Positions 41,731 to 55,682 are shown, counted from the first letter of the stretch. The stretch: 64,000 bases of DNA from Porphyra umbilicalis (GCA_002049455.2 KV918786.1:186001-250000); one strand, 5' to 3'. The notes: generated from the letters alone by a model not told the origin. Numbers and translations are program-made.

Positions 41731-43015
41731 ATGGCGGCCGACGCGCCGGCTGCCCCGACCCCTTCGGCCGACGCTGTCACTCGCGCTGCTCAAGACGCGG
41801 GCGGTGTCTCGGGGGCCAGCGATGCTCCCTCCGGCGTGGCCGGGGTGCCTGGTGCGGGTGGGGCGTCAGGCAGAGACGCGACGGGGGGCACTATCAATGC
41901 TAAAAGCTCCTCCACGACCTTCTTTCCCTTCGTCCGACTCGGTATTGTTAAGCTGTGGCACGACACGGTGCATGCGCGTGCCCGGCGTCACCAGAGTCGC
42001 GGCGTGTCGAAGCGCCTCCAAGTGGCGTCCATCTCCGCGCACCTGGTGGCTACCGATTCGTGGGTGAAGCGTCTGCGTATCGAGGGCAAGCCCATCGACA
42101 AGGCCGCGGTGTCCCGCCTCATCTCCAAAGCCGTGACGCTGTACAACGCGACCAACACTATCAAGGCGCACAACACGGGCAAGGCGGCGGGCTACATTGA
42201 AGGCCGCGTCAATGAGCGCGTCCGCGAGCAGGGCAAGGCCTGGCGCATGGAGTATGCGGACACCAAAAGTATTGTGAGCATTGTGATTGACACGCAGCCA
42301 TTGGTGGGTGGGGTGCAACGTGTCACCCCCCCTTTTGGTGGTTCACCCCCTGACGACGGGCTCCCAGGCACGACAGGCGGCAGTGGGCGGCAGGGTGGGG
42401 CGGGGGAAGATGGCGGCGAGTCACATGAGGCCCGTACGGGAGGGGAGGGTGGTGGGGGTGATAGGGCGGGGGCGGGGGGGTGGGGGGCGGTGGCGACTGT
42501 GGGGCGGCGAACGAGCTCTTTCTCGGCGATGCCCACGGTGCTGACGATGCGGACGGGGATTTAGTGGACAACGACGGACGTGGCAACGACGCGGACGGTG
42601 GCGATGCTGACAATCTCGACGATGGCGCCAGCGGCTCCTCCGGCGGCAGAGGTGAGATTGCGCCCGACGGCGGCACTCGCCCCTCAGGCGGGGGGCTACT
42701 GCTCATGCCTCCCCCGTGTCCGCCACTGGTCTTAACCGCGGCGGAGCGAGTGGGCGGGCGCGTCGCGCGGCCGTGGCGGATGCGGCAGTCGAGGCGGTGC
42801 TGCCGGGCGGCGGGGACTTTATGCGCTCCTTGGCCGCGTCGCTGTCCGATGGCGCCCGCCGCTTCGATGAGAAGCAGAAAACCAAGCGTCTGGTGGCGTT
42901 GGAGGCTGAGCGCACCAAGCGGGTGGCCATGCTCACGGCCGCCATTGAGAAGCACCCTGACAATGAGACAATCCGTGATATGCTCAAGGCTGCAATGGGG
43001 GGGGGCTCGTCCTGA
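41731..43015 (+). CDS. Myb/SANT-like partner of the second Harbinger, frame shifted
   Basis: Accessory DNA-binding protein of the 41288-45013 transposon. From the ATG at 41731 the first segment carries an Ala-rich lead, then helical blocks FFPFVRLGIVKLWHDTVHAR, ISAHLVATDSWVKRLRIEGK and RLISKAVTLYNATNTIKAHN. The middle (42480-42690) is an acidic linker (DLVDNDGRGNDADGGDADNL...) in the next frame. The end (about 42716-43015) has a helical tail, DGARRFDEKQKTKRLVALEA... up to the stop, in the third frame. The two shifts lie at G7/G6 runs (42474-42487) and near 42690-42715, both with the polarity of one missing base. So it may be intact in the living genome, or newly decaying. Confidence 0.65.
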
Positions 43016-43057
43016 TCTGCTCGTTTGATGTCTAGCATTCTCTCTCTTCCTCTCTTG

Positions 43058-44332
43058 TCACACGTTCTCTCTGTACACCTTCTTCTCTCGCATAAAAGCA
43101 CACACCTTCGCCGAGATCTGCTGCCGTCGCAGCCGCGCTTCCACAAAGGGCTCGACAGCGGACGCCGGGGAGGGCTCCGGCACAGGCGGGATGGGGAAGT
43201 CGTCGCCCTCATCAACGCATATGTTGTGTAGCACGATACACGCCGTGATCCACGTCATAGCAAAAGAGAATTGGCGGTCTGTGGCCAGCGTGAGGCGGAG
43301 CTCTTTCAAGCTCCCCCATCGCCCTTTGAGGATGCCGATCGCGTGCTCGGACTTGACCCGCAGCCGCGCCAGTTGGTAATTGTAGTTCCGATGCTCCGCA
43401 CAAGTACATTCCGGTTCCTTGAAAGGCCCAATCACATGCCGCGAATATAGCATCCCCTTGTCGCCCAATAGGTATTGCCCATTCGTGAAGTAGACATTTG
43501 GGCGGCGATGCCACGCCGCGGTCGACTGCACGTAGGTGTCGGGCGCTGCCCCCGTACAACCGAGCACGACGTTGGTGATACGGCAATCCCAGTCACAGGT
43601 GATGAGCCCATTCAAGCTGTACCGCTGCTTTCTGTCGTAGTACGCCCAGGGATGCAGCGCTGGCTGGTAGGCAAGCGGGAAAGTTGTTCCGTCCGTAGCA
43701 CCAATGCAGCCGTCAAAGCCGAACTTTTCTGCCGCATACATTGACAGACCGGCACGTCGCTGCGTGTTTGGCCAGCGGATGTGCTGCGGGGCGACACCAG
43801 CAAGCGCCTTGACCACTCGCCGCGTGCTCTTGATGACGCCCCCGACTGAAACCCCGAACAGGTCTGCCACGGCATCCACTGAGCACGCGTTCCCGTAGTG
43901 GCCCACACGGAAAAGGGTGACGGCGAGCTGCAGGTCCAAGCTGAGCTGGCTCCCCCCCCGGCGGCGACAGAAAGCGGCGCGCGCGCGCACCAGAAGGACA
44001 CTTTTGAGCGCTTGAAACGTCGACCGGTTGACACGGAAGGCGGTGCGGAACTGCTTCTCAGACGCGCTGTAGAACACCCACTTGAACCACGCGTCTGTCT
44101 TTGGCACCCCGCCTCGCTCGCGCTGTAGGTACCGCTGCGTGTGCATCTGGTGCAGAGCTTGCCACGACAGCCCGCAGCACAGGTGGAGGCATAATTTGCT
44201 GAGCCGCCCTCCCCCTGGAATCAGGTCCCCCTTGTCGATGGCCCCGACCTCCATCGCAGCGAGCAGGACGGAAAAAATAAGGAGGCGTTTACGCAATGTA
44301 GAAAGGACCGCCTTGCGGGTACGACGAGCCAT
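43058..44332 (-). CDS. PIF/Harbinger transposase (DDE_Tnp_4 type)
   Basis: A 424-residue DDE transposase, different in branch from the one at 28953. The ATG at 44332 (MARRTRKAVLSTLRKRLLIF) was chosen because a hydrophobic/basic N-terminus follows and upstream codons are low complexity. Catalytic residues are D214 in GCIGATDGTTFPL, D265 in LGCTGAAPDTYV and E329 in RLRVKSEHAIGILKGRWGSL. A helix-turn-helix-like block lies near 150-175 (CSVDAVADLFGVSVGGVIKS). YLLGDKGMLY and WITACIVLHNICVDEGDD are further family blocks. The frame is intact. It is convergent with its partner gene, with 42 bp between the stops. Confidence 0.93.
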   Translation of the reverse strand: MARRTRKAVLSTLRKRLLIFSVLLAAMEVGAIDKGDLIPGGGRLSKLCLHLCCGLSWQALHQMHTQRYLQRERGGVPKTDAWFKWVFYSASEKQFRTAFRVNRSTFQALKSVLLVRARAAFCRRRGGSQLSLDLQLAVTLFRVGHYGNACSVDAVADLFGVSVGGVIKSTRRVVKALAGVAPQHIRWPNTQRRAGLSMYAAEKFGFDGCIGATDGTTFPLAYQPALHPWAYYDRKQRYSLNGLITCDWDCRITNVVLGCTGAAPDTYVQSTAAWHRRPNVYFTNGQYLLGDKGMLYSRHVIGPFKEPECTCAEHRNYNYQLARLRVKSEHAIGILKGRWGSLKELRLTLATDRQFSFAMTWITACIVLHNICVDEGDDFPIPPVPEPSPASAVEPFVEARLRRQQISAKVCAFMREKKVYRENV

Positions 44333-45013
44333 GGCCACGTTCAAAAAAAAGCCAAAGTTCGACGCTGATTGCCGCTTAACGGTGGGGTGCACCCCGTGAT
44401 TCTCGTTGATGTACGTTGATGTAGGACGGTCCGAGGGTTGGGGGTGAAGCGTGCCGCGTGGGGGGGGGGGGGGGTAACGCCCAAGGGTGGCGGGCAGGCG
44501 TGCGCCTGCAGAGGAACCTTGAAGCGCGGAGCGGAGGGACAACAACACAGAACCACAGACCACCCAGACAAAAACAGAGAGGCCGGGGAGACAGCAACGC
44601 GCACGCGCGTCAGGTACCGAGTGGCAAACTTGATGGCGGATCGGCATGGCGGGGGGGAAAAAAGAACGGGGCACCCTTAGGTTACGTAGCCCGCGGGGCT
44701 TACCGTCCTAGCACCGCAGCAGCGCTGCAGAGCGTAAGAAAAAGACCCGTCGCTGTTGGCAGAAAGAACGCGGGGGGCACGTAGATGTGTGTGGACGGGG
44801 CCCGCCCGGACAGGGACGAGGACGCAGAATCGCCTCTTTCCTGTTGAAGTGTGAGTGCCAGGGGGTCCGGGCACACGCGATTCTAAGCGTCTCGCGTTGT
44901 CGATTGGACTTTCTTCCGAAGTTTGGTATTTCGCTGAGAATTATGCTGGACATCGCGATGACCCCGTAGAATCGCCTCCGCCTTCTAGAATCGCTTGCAA
45001 CCGTGAAACAGCC

Positions 45014-45392
45014 TAGTGACGCCGGTTGGCTGTGGACGGTTGACATCGACCACGGGGGCGGCCCAATCACGCCACGGGGAGATGTGGTTGCCAACTGCGA
45101 CACGTGTCGTCAGAAACTATGCTGGAGTTGATCACACACAGACGCCGAAATGGGCATGCAAATCCGGTCGGCGTGACCCATCCATGGGACGGCCGGGCGG
45201 CGCGCGTCACGGCGGGGGTCGTCTTGGTCGGCCCGCGCACCTCGGCCAGCTGTAGGGGTGTTGGCCGCGTCGGCTGTTCCGCCCCCCCCGGCCGGCTCCT
45301 GCCCGACCCCGCCCCCCCCGCATTGCTGGGTCTTGAAAGTGACCCTACCCAGACTTGCATCTCTCCCTGATTTTGCTCGACTGGACGCTCCG
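45014..45392. other. CWC22 leader region
   Basis: A 379-bp stretch between the transposon end and the CWC22 start codon. It presumably holds what is left of the CWC22 promoter after the insertion. The part from 45250 is C-rich. No conserved site is recognised. Confidence 0.4.
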
Positions 45393-48300
45393 ATGGCAGA
45401 GGCCGAGGCGCCCGCCGGCGGCGTCGCGGCCGCCCCGCCGACGGCGACGACGGCGGCGGCGGCGGTGCCGGCGGCGGCGCCCCCCCCCCCCACCGACCGC
45501 CCCGGCATGGCCGTGCGGGCGCCCGCCGGCACCACCACCGGCGCGTCGGCCTTTGCCCGCCGCGTCGGCGGGGGCATCTACATCCCCCCCTTTAAGCTCG
45601 CGCGCGCCCTCGCCGCCGAGGCGGCCGCGTCACAAGCCGCAGCCGCCGCCGCCGCTGCCACCGCAGCAGCGGCCGGCGCGCGCCCCCCCACGCCCGACGG
45701 GTCGACCCCCCCCGCCGCGCAGCGGGAGGCGTGGGAGGCCCTCAAGCGCCGCCTCAACGGCCACGTCAACCGGGTGTCGGCGGTCAACTTGCCCGCCGTT
45801 GCGGCGCTCGTCCTCCGCGACAATGTGGTCCGCGGGCGGGGCCTCCTCGTGCGCGCCCTCCTCCGCGCGCAGCTCGCCGCGCCCGAATTCACCCCCGTCT
45901 ACGCCGCGCTCGCGGCGGCCGTCAATAGCCGGGTGCCCGCCTTTGGGGCGCTCCTACTGGCGCGCACGACCGCCCAATTCCGCCGCGCCTACGCGCGGCG
46001 GGAGCGGCGCCTGTGCGTGGCGACGGCGCGGCTGGTGGCGGCGCTCTTTAACCAGCGCCTCGTGGAGGAGCTCCTCCCCCTCGAGGTGCTCACGCTGCTG
46101 CTGTCCCGCCCGACCGACGATGCGGTGGAGGTTGCCGTCGCGGTCGCCACGGAGGCGGGCGCCTTGTTGCTCGAGGTGGCGCCCCGGTCCCTGGGGGGGC
46201 TCCTCACGCGCTTGCGGGCGCTGCTGCATGACGGGCGCCTCGGCCAGCGCGTCGCGTATTTGGTGGATGGGCTGCTCGCGGCGCGGCGGGGGGGGTTTGT
46301 GGGCCACCCGCCGCTCGTGCCGGCGCTGGATGTGGTGCCAGACGCGGAAAAGGTCGTGCACGGGGCGCGCCTGGGGGGGGAACCCCCGTCCGTGGACGCC
46401 CACCTAAACGTGTTTGCGGTCGACCCGTGGTTTGACGACCACGAGGCGGCGTACGCGGCGTTTCGGCGCGTGGCGCTGCCGCTGCCAGGCGGGCGGGATG
46501 TGGGCGACGGGGGGTGGATACGGGGCTGCCGCCGCCGGCGGTGGCGGCGGGCGCCACCGCCGCCGCCGCCGGCGCGCCGGCGGCCGCCCCCGCGGCGGCG
46601 GCGGCGGCGGCGGGGTCGGCGCCCCCCGCCCCCCGCGCGCCCGCCGTGGTGGCCCCCGTCCAAGACATGACCGACGCGGAGCTGGTGACCTTTCGCCGCA
46701 CCGTCTACCTCACCATCCGCTCCGCCCTGTCGTCTGAGGAGGCGGCGCACAAGCTCGTGGCGTTTATGGCCGGCACGGCCGGCCGCGACGGGGAGCTGAT
46801 GAACATGCTCCTCGAGTGTTGCACGCAGGAGGCCACCTACATGCGCTTTTACGGGCTCCTCGGCGCGCGCTTTTGCAAGCTCGGGCGCGGCTACCAAGCC
46901 GCCGCCGAGACCGCCTTTGCCACCTCGTACGGCAACGCGCACCACCTCGACACGCGCAAGCTCCGCAACGTCGGTAACTTTTTCGCGGCGCTCCTCGCCG
47001 CCGACGCGCTGCCGTGGCGGGTGTTTGGCCTCGTGCGGCTCGTCGAGGCAGAGACGACGTCGTCGACGCGCATCCTCCTCAAAATCATCTTTCAGGCGCT
47101 CGCAAGTGCGCGGGGGGTGGGGGGGCTGACCGCTGCGCTGCACGACCCGGGCCTCGCGCCGTCCGTGGGGGGGCTCTTCCCGACCGACAGCGCCGACGCG
47201 GCGGCGTTTGCCATCAACTATTGGACGTTTATCGGGTTGGCGCCGGTGGCCGCCGACCTCCGCGCGCGCGCGGCGACGTTGCCCCGCGCGGCCGCGGCGG
47301 CGGGGTCGGAGAGTTCGGGCGCCCTGAGCTTGTCCTCGTCCTCCTTGTCGCTCTCGTCGTCGCTCTCCTCCTCGTCGGTGCTGTCGTCGGATAGCCAGGG
47401 GGGGGGGGGGGGGGGGGGTCCCCGCGCCCGCCCGCCCCAAACAGCGCCTACCGTGCCATGGACGACTCGGCAGCGGCCGGCGGTCGCGGTGGCGGCCGTG
47501 GCGGCGGCGGTGGCGGCGGCGGCGGCGGCTGGGGTGGGGAGGGGGGGGGTGGCGGCCGCGGCTACGCGGCCGCCCCCCCCGGCGGTGCGCCGCCGCGGCC
47601 GCTGTTTGGCGCCCGCATGCCGCCGCCTGCCGGCCGCGGCGGCGGCGGCGGCGGCCGTGGCGGCGGCGGCGGCGGCCGCGGCCGCGGCGCCGACTTGACG
47701 CTCCCCGCGTGGCGGCGGCAGCAGCTCGACGCGGCCGCCGCGGCGGCGCCCCCATCGTTGCCCGCCGCGGCGGGGGCGGCGGCAGACGCGGCGCCGCCGC
47801 CGTGGACGACGGCCCGCCAGCCGGGGGTGTCCCCGTGGGGGCCCCCGCCGGCGGTCGCTGCGACGGCGGCCGTGGCCACGCCGGCCGGCGGCGGTGGCGG
47901 CGGCGGCGGTGGCGGCGGCGCGGCGTCGGCGGCGACGGCGACGGTGGCGTCGCCACGCGGTCAGGTAGACGCGCAGCCACGAGCCGCCGAGCCCGCGGCC
48001 AAGGGCGCCGTCGTCGGCCGGCGGCGGCGGCGGAGCCGCTCGTCGAGTGGCCGCCGTGACGGTGGCCGACGCCGCGTCAGCTCCCGCGGCCACCGCCGCC
48101 GCAGCGACAGCAGCGACAGCAGCAGCCGCTCGAGCGACAGCAGCAGCGTCTCGTCGAGCAGCTGGTCGTCGAGCCGCAGCAGCAGCGTGAGCAGCAGCAG
48201 CCGCGGCAGCCGCAGCCGCAGCCGCAGCCGCCGGCGTGGCCACAGCCGGCGGCACGGGCGGCGGCGGAGCCGCGACCGCGCGACGCGGCGGCGGCGGCAC

Positions 48301-51083
48301 GGGCGGTCCCGCAGCCGCAGCCGCAGCCGCAGCCGCAGCCGCCGGCAGAGTGGCAAGCGCGGGGGCGGCCGCAGCCGCTCGGCGCGCGGCAGCCGCAGCC
48401 GCGGCCGTGGTCGGGGGCGCCGCCGGGGCGGCGGCAGCAGCAGCAGCTCGACCACCTACACGACCACCGACAGTGGCGCCGACAGCTGCAGCCGCAGCCG
48501 CAGTCGCAACCGCAGCCGCGGGCGGTCGCGCCGCCGCCGCAGCGGCAGCCACAGCAGCCGCAGCGGTGGGGCGGTCACGCCGCCCCGCCCGCGCCGTGGG
48601 GCGGGCGACGCGGCCCGCCGCGGGCGCGGCGGTGACAGCAGCCCCGCCCGCGACGGCGGTCGGCCACGGGGCGGGCGGCCGCCGACGACCGTCGGTCGTG
48701 GGCAGAGCGCGTCGCCGGGCCGGCCGGCTCGGCGGTTGGACGGTGCTTTTGCCGGCGCCGGCGTCGGTGCCGGCGCCGGGGCCGCCACTGGCGCCGCCGC
48801 GGACCGACGGCGTCTGAGCGACCACGTCGGCGGTGGCGGCGAAGGGCGTGGCGCCGGCCGGCCGCCGCGGGACAGCCGCAGCCGCAGCCGCAGCCGCCTC
48901 GGCGACGGGCACCGTGACCGCCTCGGCGACGGGCACCGTGACCGCCTCGGCGACGGGCACCGTGACCGCCTCGGCGACGGGCACCGTGACCGCCTCGGCG
49001 ACGGGCACCGTGACCGCCTCAGCGACGGGCACCGTGACCGCCTCGGCGACGGGCACCGTGACCGCCACCACGACGGCGGCTTGCGCGGCGCGGGGCGGCC
49101 GACCGGCTGGCGCGCCGGCCGCGTCGCCGAGCGCCGCCGCAGCCGCTCGGGCGGGCGCCGCGACCGCAGCCGCTCGGCGGCCGAGCGGCCGCGCGGCGAG
49201 GGGCGGCCGCCCGCGTCGCCGCGCCGGCCCGACGCGCCGGCAGCGGCAGGCGGGCGGCGGGCGGCCGGTCGGCCGCGCAGCCGGCCGGCCGTCGGCCGCT
49301 TGCGCAGCCGCAGCCGCAGCGTCCGAGTCGCGTCGCCGCCGGCGCGGGGCGCGTCGCCGGCCGAGCGGGGCCCGGCGCCGGTGCCACCGCCGCCGCCGCC
49401 AGTGCCCGCCGCGCCGTCTGCCGGCCGCGCGCGCTCCCGCTCCCGCTCCCGCTCCCGCAACGGCGACCGTCGGGCGGCGTCGCCGCCGCCCGCGCGGGCG
49501 GGTGCGTCCCCGCCGCGCGACCGCAGCCGCAGCGTGAGCGGCGAGCGCGGCGTCGGTGGCGGTGGCGCTGCCGTGGACGGGAATGGGGGCGACGTCGGCG
49601 GCGGCGGCGGCGGCGGGGCTACCGCCGCACCCGGTGGCACGGCCGTTGCCGCGTCCCCCGCCGGCCGGCCCGCCGCGGCCGACGGCGCCGCCGACGGCGC
49701 CGCCGACGGCGCCGCCGACGGCGCCGCCGACGGTGCCGCCGACCCGACCACGCCCACGACGGGGGCAACCCCCCGCCGCCGGACGCGGTCGCCCCGCTCC
49801 CTCGCCGCGCTGCGCTTGGCCGCGCTCCGCCCAACGCCGCCGGCGCGCCTCGGTCGCCGCGCCGCCGCCACCGCGGGGGCGGGGGCACCCCCGCCGCCGC
49901 CGCCGCCGCCGCCGCGCGACGGCGGGCGGCGCGACGCGCGGCCGAGCCGCAGCCCGTCGCCCGGCGGGCGGGCGGCGTGGCGGCGCAGCCGCAGCGCGTC
50001 GCGCAGCCGCAGCCCGCGGGGCAGAGGTGGCGCTGGAGGTGGTGGTGGGGGTGGTGGGGGCGGTGGGGGTGGTGGCGGTGGTGGCGGTGGTGGCAACGGC
50101 GGCCTACGGGCGGCCGACCCGCCGCTGCGGCGGCGGCCGCCACCGCCCGCCGCGGACCGCAGCCGCGACTACCGGGGCGTCGGCGGCGGCAGCGGCGGCG
50201 GGCGGGACGCGCCGCCCGCCGACGACCGCCGCTACGATGGCGGCCGGCGGCACGGTGGCGGCGAGGCGCGCGGCGGCGGCCGGCATGGCCGCCGTGACAA
50301 TGGCGGGCGGTCGCCGTGGGGCGGGGGGGGGGCGCCGGCGGCAGTGGGCGTGCGGCGGCGGCGGCGGCGGCGGAGGCGGCGTCATCGGCGGCAGCGACGG
50401 CGGCGGCGGAGCGCCGCCGTGGCGACGAGGACGACTGGGGGCGGGAGGGGCGGCCGCGTGGGGGGTGGGACGCCCGCGACGGTCGTGGCGGCCGTGGCGG
50501 CCGCCGCGGGGGGGGGGGGCACAACGGCCGCGACGCCCACGACGAGCGCGACGGGCGCGACGGGCGCGACGGGCGCGACGGGCGCGACGGCCGCGGCGAC
50601 CGCGACGGCCGCGGCGACCGCGACGGCCGCGGCGACCGCGACGGCCACGACGGTCGTGGCGGGCGCGACGACCGCCCGCGAGGCGGGCGCGACGGGCGCG
50701 ACGGGCGCGACGGGCGCGACGGGCGCGACGGGCGCAAAGACCGTGACGGGCGCGACGACCGTGACGGGCGCGACGACCGTGACGGGCGCGACGACCGTGA
50801 CGGGCGCGACGACCGTGACGGGCGCGACGACCGTGACGGGCGCGACGACCGTGACGGGCGCGACGACCGTGACGGGCGCGACGACCGTGACGGGCGCGAC
50901 GACCGTGACGGGCGCGACGACCGTGACGGGCGCGACGACCGTGACGGGCGCGACGACCGTGACGGGCGTGGTGCGCGCAACAGGCGGGGCGGCCGGGGTG
51001 GCCGCACCGGCCACGTGCGGTTACGGAGCCGCAGCCAGGATAAGGGCCGTGGTGGAAAGGGCCGCAAGCGGTACCGGCGGTAG
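45393..51083 (+). CDS. CWC22: Pre-mRNA-splicing factor CWC22 with giant RS/RD tail
   Basis: Spliceosomal protein that binds eIF4A3 and loads the exon-junction complex. The ATG at 45393 starts an Ala/Pro lead. The CWC22 signature [14 protein letters not shown] and the MIF4G domain follow (about 45570-46400; [40 protein letters not shown]). The MA3 domain is at about 46665-47110 ([40 protein letters not shown]). A Ser-rich strip and Gly-rich linker lead into an Arg-Ser domain (about 47990 onward) and an Arg-Asp repeat tail ending [11 protein letters not shown]. The total is near 1,890 residues, about twice the human protein, nearly all the excess in the tail. Three frame changes occur, at G6 (46509-46514), G21 (47398-47418) and G10 (50323-50332); each is repaired by one extra G. 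A Harbinger element sits 380 bp upstream. Confidence 0.9.
48898..49065. repeat. 24-bp in-frame tandem repeat, 7 copies
   Basis: The unit CTCGGCGACGGGCACCGTGA (first 20 of 24) encodes LGDGHRDR seven times in the RS domain of CWC22; one copy has Ser for Gly. Confidence 0.9.
49678..49740. repeat. 12-bp in-frame repeat (ADGA), about 5 copies
   Basis: GCCGACGGCGCC repeats head to tail inside the CWC22 tail, encoding Ala-Asp-Gly-Ala. It is nearly perfect. Confidence 0.85.
50560..50970. repeat. 9- and 18-bp in-frame Arg-Asp repeats
   Basis: Blocks of GACGGGCGC (DGR), three copies of an 18-bp GRGDRD unit, then about twelve near-identical copies of an 18-bp unit encoding DGRDDR (about 50739-50963). 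All are read in one frame as the end of CWC22. The near-perfect DNA identity implies recent expansion or homogenisation. Confidence 0.88.
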
Positions 51084-51709
51084 TGGCAGGCGCACCGCGG
51101 GGGCGAGGCCGGTCGGCGGGCGATCGCTTGGCGTCGGACGCGCGCTGTCGCGGCGGGCGCTGGGGCGTACGCTGCTTGTTGATGGCACACGCCGTGAGGC
51201 GGGGACGCGGTGGCAGTGTACAGGTCGGGGGGGTGCTGCAGCACGTCTGCTTGCTTTGGTCTGCATGGAGGGTGACGAGCGGGGACTGGCTGGAAGTTGC
51301 CCGGGTGTCGGTGGCGCTGCGCACCGTCTGGCTCGACGGCGCCAGCTCCCAGAGACGGGCGGCTCGGGGACAATACAGGTCGGGGGGGTGCTGCAGCACG
51401 TCTGCTTGCTTTGGTCTGCATGGAGGGTGACGAGCGGGGACTGGCTGGAAGTTGCCCGGGTGTCGGTGGCGCTGCGCACCGTCTGGCTCGACGGCGCCAG
51501 CTCCCAGAGACGGGCGGCTCGGGGACAAGGGGCAGTAGGACCAAACGTAGCGTAGAGGATACGCAAGAGGTGGGCAAGGCAAGCACGACCGACCATGCAC
51601 ACGGGAAACTGGGGCAGTATGGACACCAAAGAGAAGCAAACAGCACAGAGAAACATACATTGGGAGAGGAATAAATGGAGAGGGGAAGTGCACACGTTTA
51701 CTCCGACCA
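51084..51709. repeat. Intergenic with a perfect 155-bp tandem duplication
   Basis: Between the convergent ends of CWC22 and RPT4. 51219-51373 and 51374-51528 appear to be identical 155-bp copies, beginning TACAGGTCGGGGGGGTGCTG. No gene; presumably 3' regions. Confidence 0.88.
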
Positions 51710-52906
51710 CTAGTCCTGCTTCCAGTTGCTCTTGTAGTCGAGCTTCCCTTCCAGCTTCTTCTTGTCCGCAATCTTGCGGACCGCCTTCATGAAGTCCTCA
51801 TGAATCACCCAGTCCCGCTCGTCCCGGATCGCAAACAGCCCCGCCTCTGTGCACACGTTGCGGAGGTCCGCCCCGTTGAAGCCGTCCGACAACTTAACGA
51901 CCGCCTCGTAGTCAATGTCTCCATGCTTGGAGATCTTGGAGGCGTGGATCTTGAGGATGTCCAGTCGGCCCTGCTCGTTCGGCAGCGGAATTTCCAGCTT
52001 GCGGTCGAGCCGCCCCGGCCGCAGCAGCGCCGGATCGAGCACGTCTGGCCGGTTGGTGGCCATGATGAGCTTGACCTTGCCGAGGTCGTCAAAACCATCC
52101 AGCTGATTGAGCAGCTCCATGAGCGTGCGTTGGATTTCCCGATCGGCCGAAGTGCCCTGGGAGAAGCGGCGCCCGCCAATGGCGTCGATTTCGTCCATGA
52201 AGATGACGCACGGCTGGTGGTCCTTGGCATAGTTGAACATCTCGCGGATGACGCGCGCGCTCTCGCCGATGTACTTGTCGACAATGGCCGAGGCGACGAC
52301 CTTGAGGAAAGCCGCGTCAATGTTGGACGCAATCGCCCGCGCGAGCAGCGTCTTGCCCGTCCCGGGCGGGCCATAGAGCAGGACGCCCTTTGGGGCCTTG
52401 ATGCCTACCCGCCCGAAGAGCTCCGGGTTGGTCAGAGGCAGCTCGACCACCTCCCGCAGTTGCCGGATCTGATCGCCGAGCCCACCAATCTCTGCAAAAT
52501 TGAGCGTCCCAACGTCCTCTGTGAGCATGTTGTGGACGAGCGGGTCGACCTCCCGCGGCAACATCCGCATGATGGTCAGGGTGGTCATGTCGAGGGCCAC
52601 CCGCACGCCCTGGACGAGCTTGGTCTTGTCAAGTTTGCTGCGGCAGCCGACGACATACCGCGGACCGCTCGACGCCTTGACAATGAAGCGGTCCGCGTCC
52701 AAGTGACGGAGCACCTCCCCGACGATTTGGCCGACCGACTGCAGCGCCTTGAGGTCGTCCTCCGTCTTGTCATAAGAGGCGTTGAGGATGCGGTTCTCGT
52801 CACGCAGGGAGCGGACACGAGCGTCCGACTCTTTATGGGAGAGGAGAATGCGGCGGAACTCGCGGAGGGCCTCGAGCTTCCGGGCCTCCTCAGCAGGGTC
52901 CGCCAT
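51710..52906 (-). CDS. RPT4: 26S proteasome regulatory ATPase RPT4 (PSMC6)
   Basis: One of six AAA+ ATPases in the base of the 19S cap, which unfolds ubiquitylated substrates. 398 residues from the ATG at 52906; the upstream in-frame ATG at 52933 would add nine residues. An N-terminal coiled coil lies at about 5-60. The OB segment ([20 protein letters not shown]) and the subunit-typical [20 protein letters not shown] precede the AAA module. That module has Walker A 179-186 (GPPGTGKT), Walker B 236-241 (FMDEID) and the second region of homology 282-302 ([20 protein letters not shown]). The C-terminus, [11 protein letters not shown], lacks HbYX, as expected for RPT4. [20 protein letters not shown] and the overall match point to RPT4 rather than other Rpts. 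A clean single frame. Confidence 0.96.
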   Translation of the reverse strand: MADPAEEARKLEALREFRRILLSHKESDARVRSLRDENRILNASYDKTEDDLKALQSVGQIVGEVLRHLDADRFIVKASSGPRYVVGCRSKLDKTKLVQGVRVALDMTTLTIMRMLPREVDPLVHNMLTEDVGTLNFAEIGGLGDQIRQLREVVELPLTNPELFGRVGIKAPKGVLLYGPPGTGKTLLARAIASNIDAAFLKVVASAIVDKYIGESARVIREMFNYAKDHQPCVIFMDEIDAIGGRRFSQGTSADREIQRTLMELLNQLDGFDDLGKVKLIMATNRPDVLDPALLRPGRLDRKLEIPLPNEQGRLDILKIHASKISKHGDIDYEAVVKLSDGFNGADLRNVCTEAGLFAIRDERDWVIHEDFMKAVRKIADKKKLEGKLDYKSNWKQD

Positions 52907-55225
<2,319 letters not shown>

Positions 55226-55682
55226 ACGCGTTTCTTTTTGTGCTGTGCACGCCCCTCGGGGCGGCGGCGGGCTCGGCTTGCGCGCGTCGGAGCGAGGTGG
55301 CAACACCCGGCACCGATTCCGTGGCAGCGCCCGTCTGCGGCTCCGAGTGAAGCTCGTGCGTGTCGTAGGGCTGCCTGCTTCAGTGTTGTATCCTCGCGTG
55401 TAGCGTGGAGCAGCCTGCTCGTCCTTGTATGGTGATTGTCGTCTCTTTCCGTTTGCATGCGTGCTCTCCGCGTTGTAGCGTCTTAGGTCGTTGTGCGTTG
55501 TTTTGTGGACAGCAGGCGGCTCATCCGGTGGGATTGTAAACGTTGTTGTAGAGTGGAAACGTATGACTGGGAATGAACTGCGCCTGTGGTGCACTGCAAA
55601 CAGGTGGCTCGTACACCCTGCCATCATGCGCCACCAGTGCCCGACCGTGCGTACAGCCAGGCACTGGTTGACGTCCCCTCCA
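55226..55682. other. 3' region between convergent GAPDH and HDAC
   Basis: About 460 bp of mixed composition with T-rich stretches. Presumably the GAPDH 3'-UTR and the HDAC 3' end. No gene recognised. Confidence 0.45.

Larger units (their letters stand above)
41288..45013. mobile_element. Complete 3.7-kb PIF/Harbinger transposon
   Basis: Imperfect inverted ends begin GGTTGACTCACACGTTGGAA (left) and GGCTGTTTCACGGTTGCAAG (right, inverted). Both lead to GCGATTCT, and TA stands directly outside each end (41286-41287, 45014-45015). Inside are two convergent genes in the usual Harbinger arrangement: a Myb-like partner (+) and a DDE transposase (-). It lies between the divergent TrpRS and CWC22 genes, about 390 and 380 bp from their starts. 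Confidence 0.82.

Noticed and set aside
47218-49071. Long antisense Ala-rich frame opposite CWC22
   Set aside because: It is the complement of the RS-coding repeats; long open antisense frames are expected at this GC content and no domain is present.
50560-50970. CRISPR-like array
   Set aside because: The repeats are contiguous, in frame and without spacers; they encode the Arg-Asp tail of CWC22 in a eukaryotic gene.
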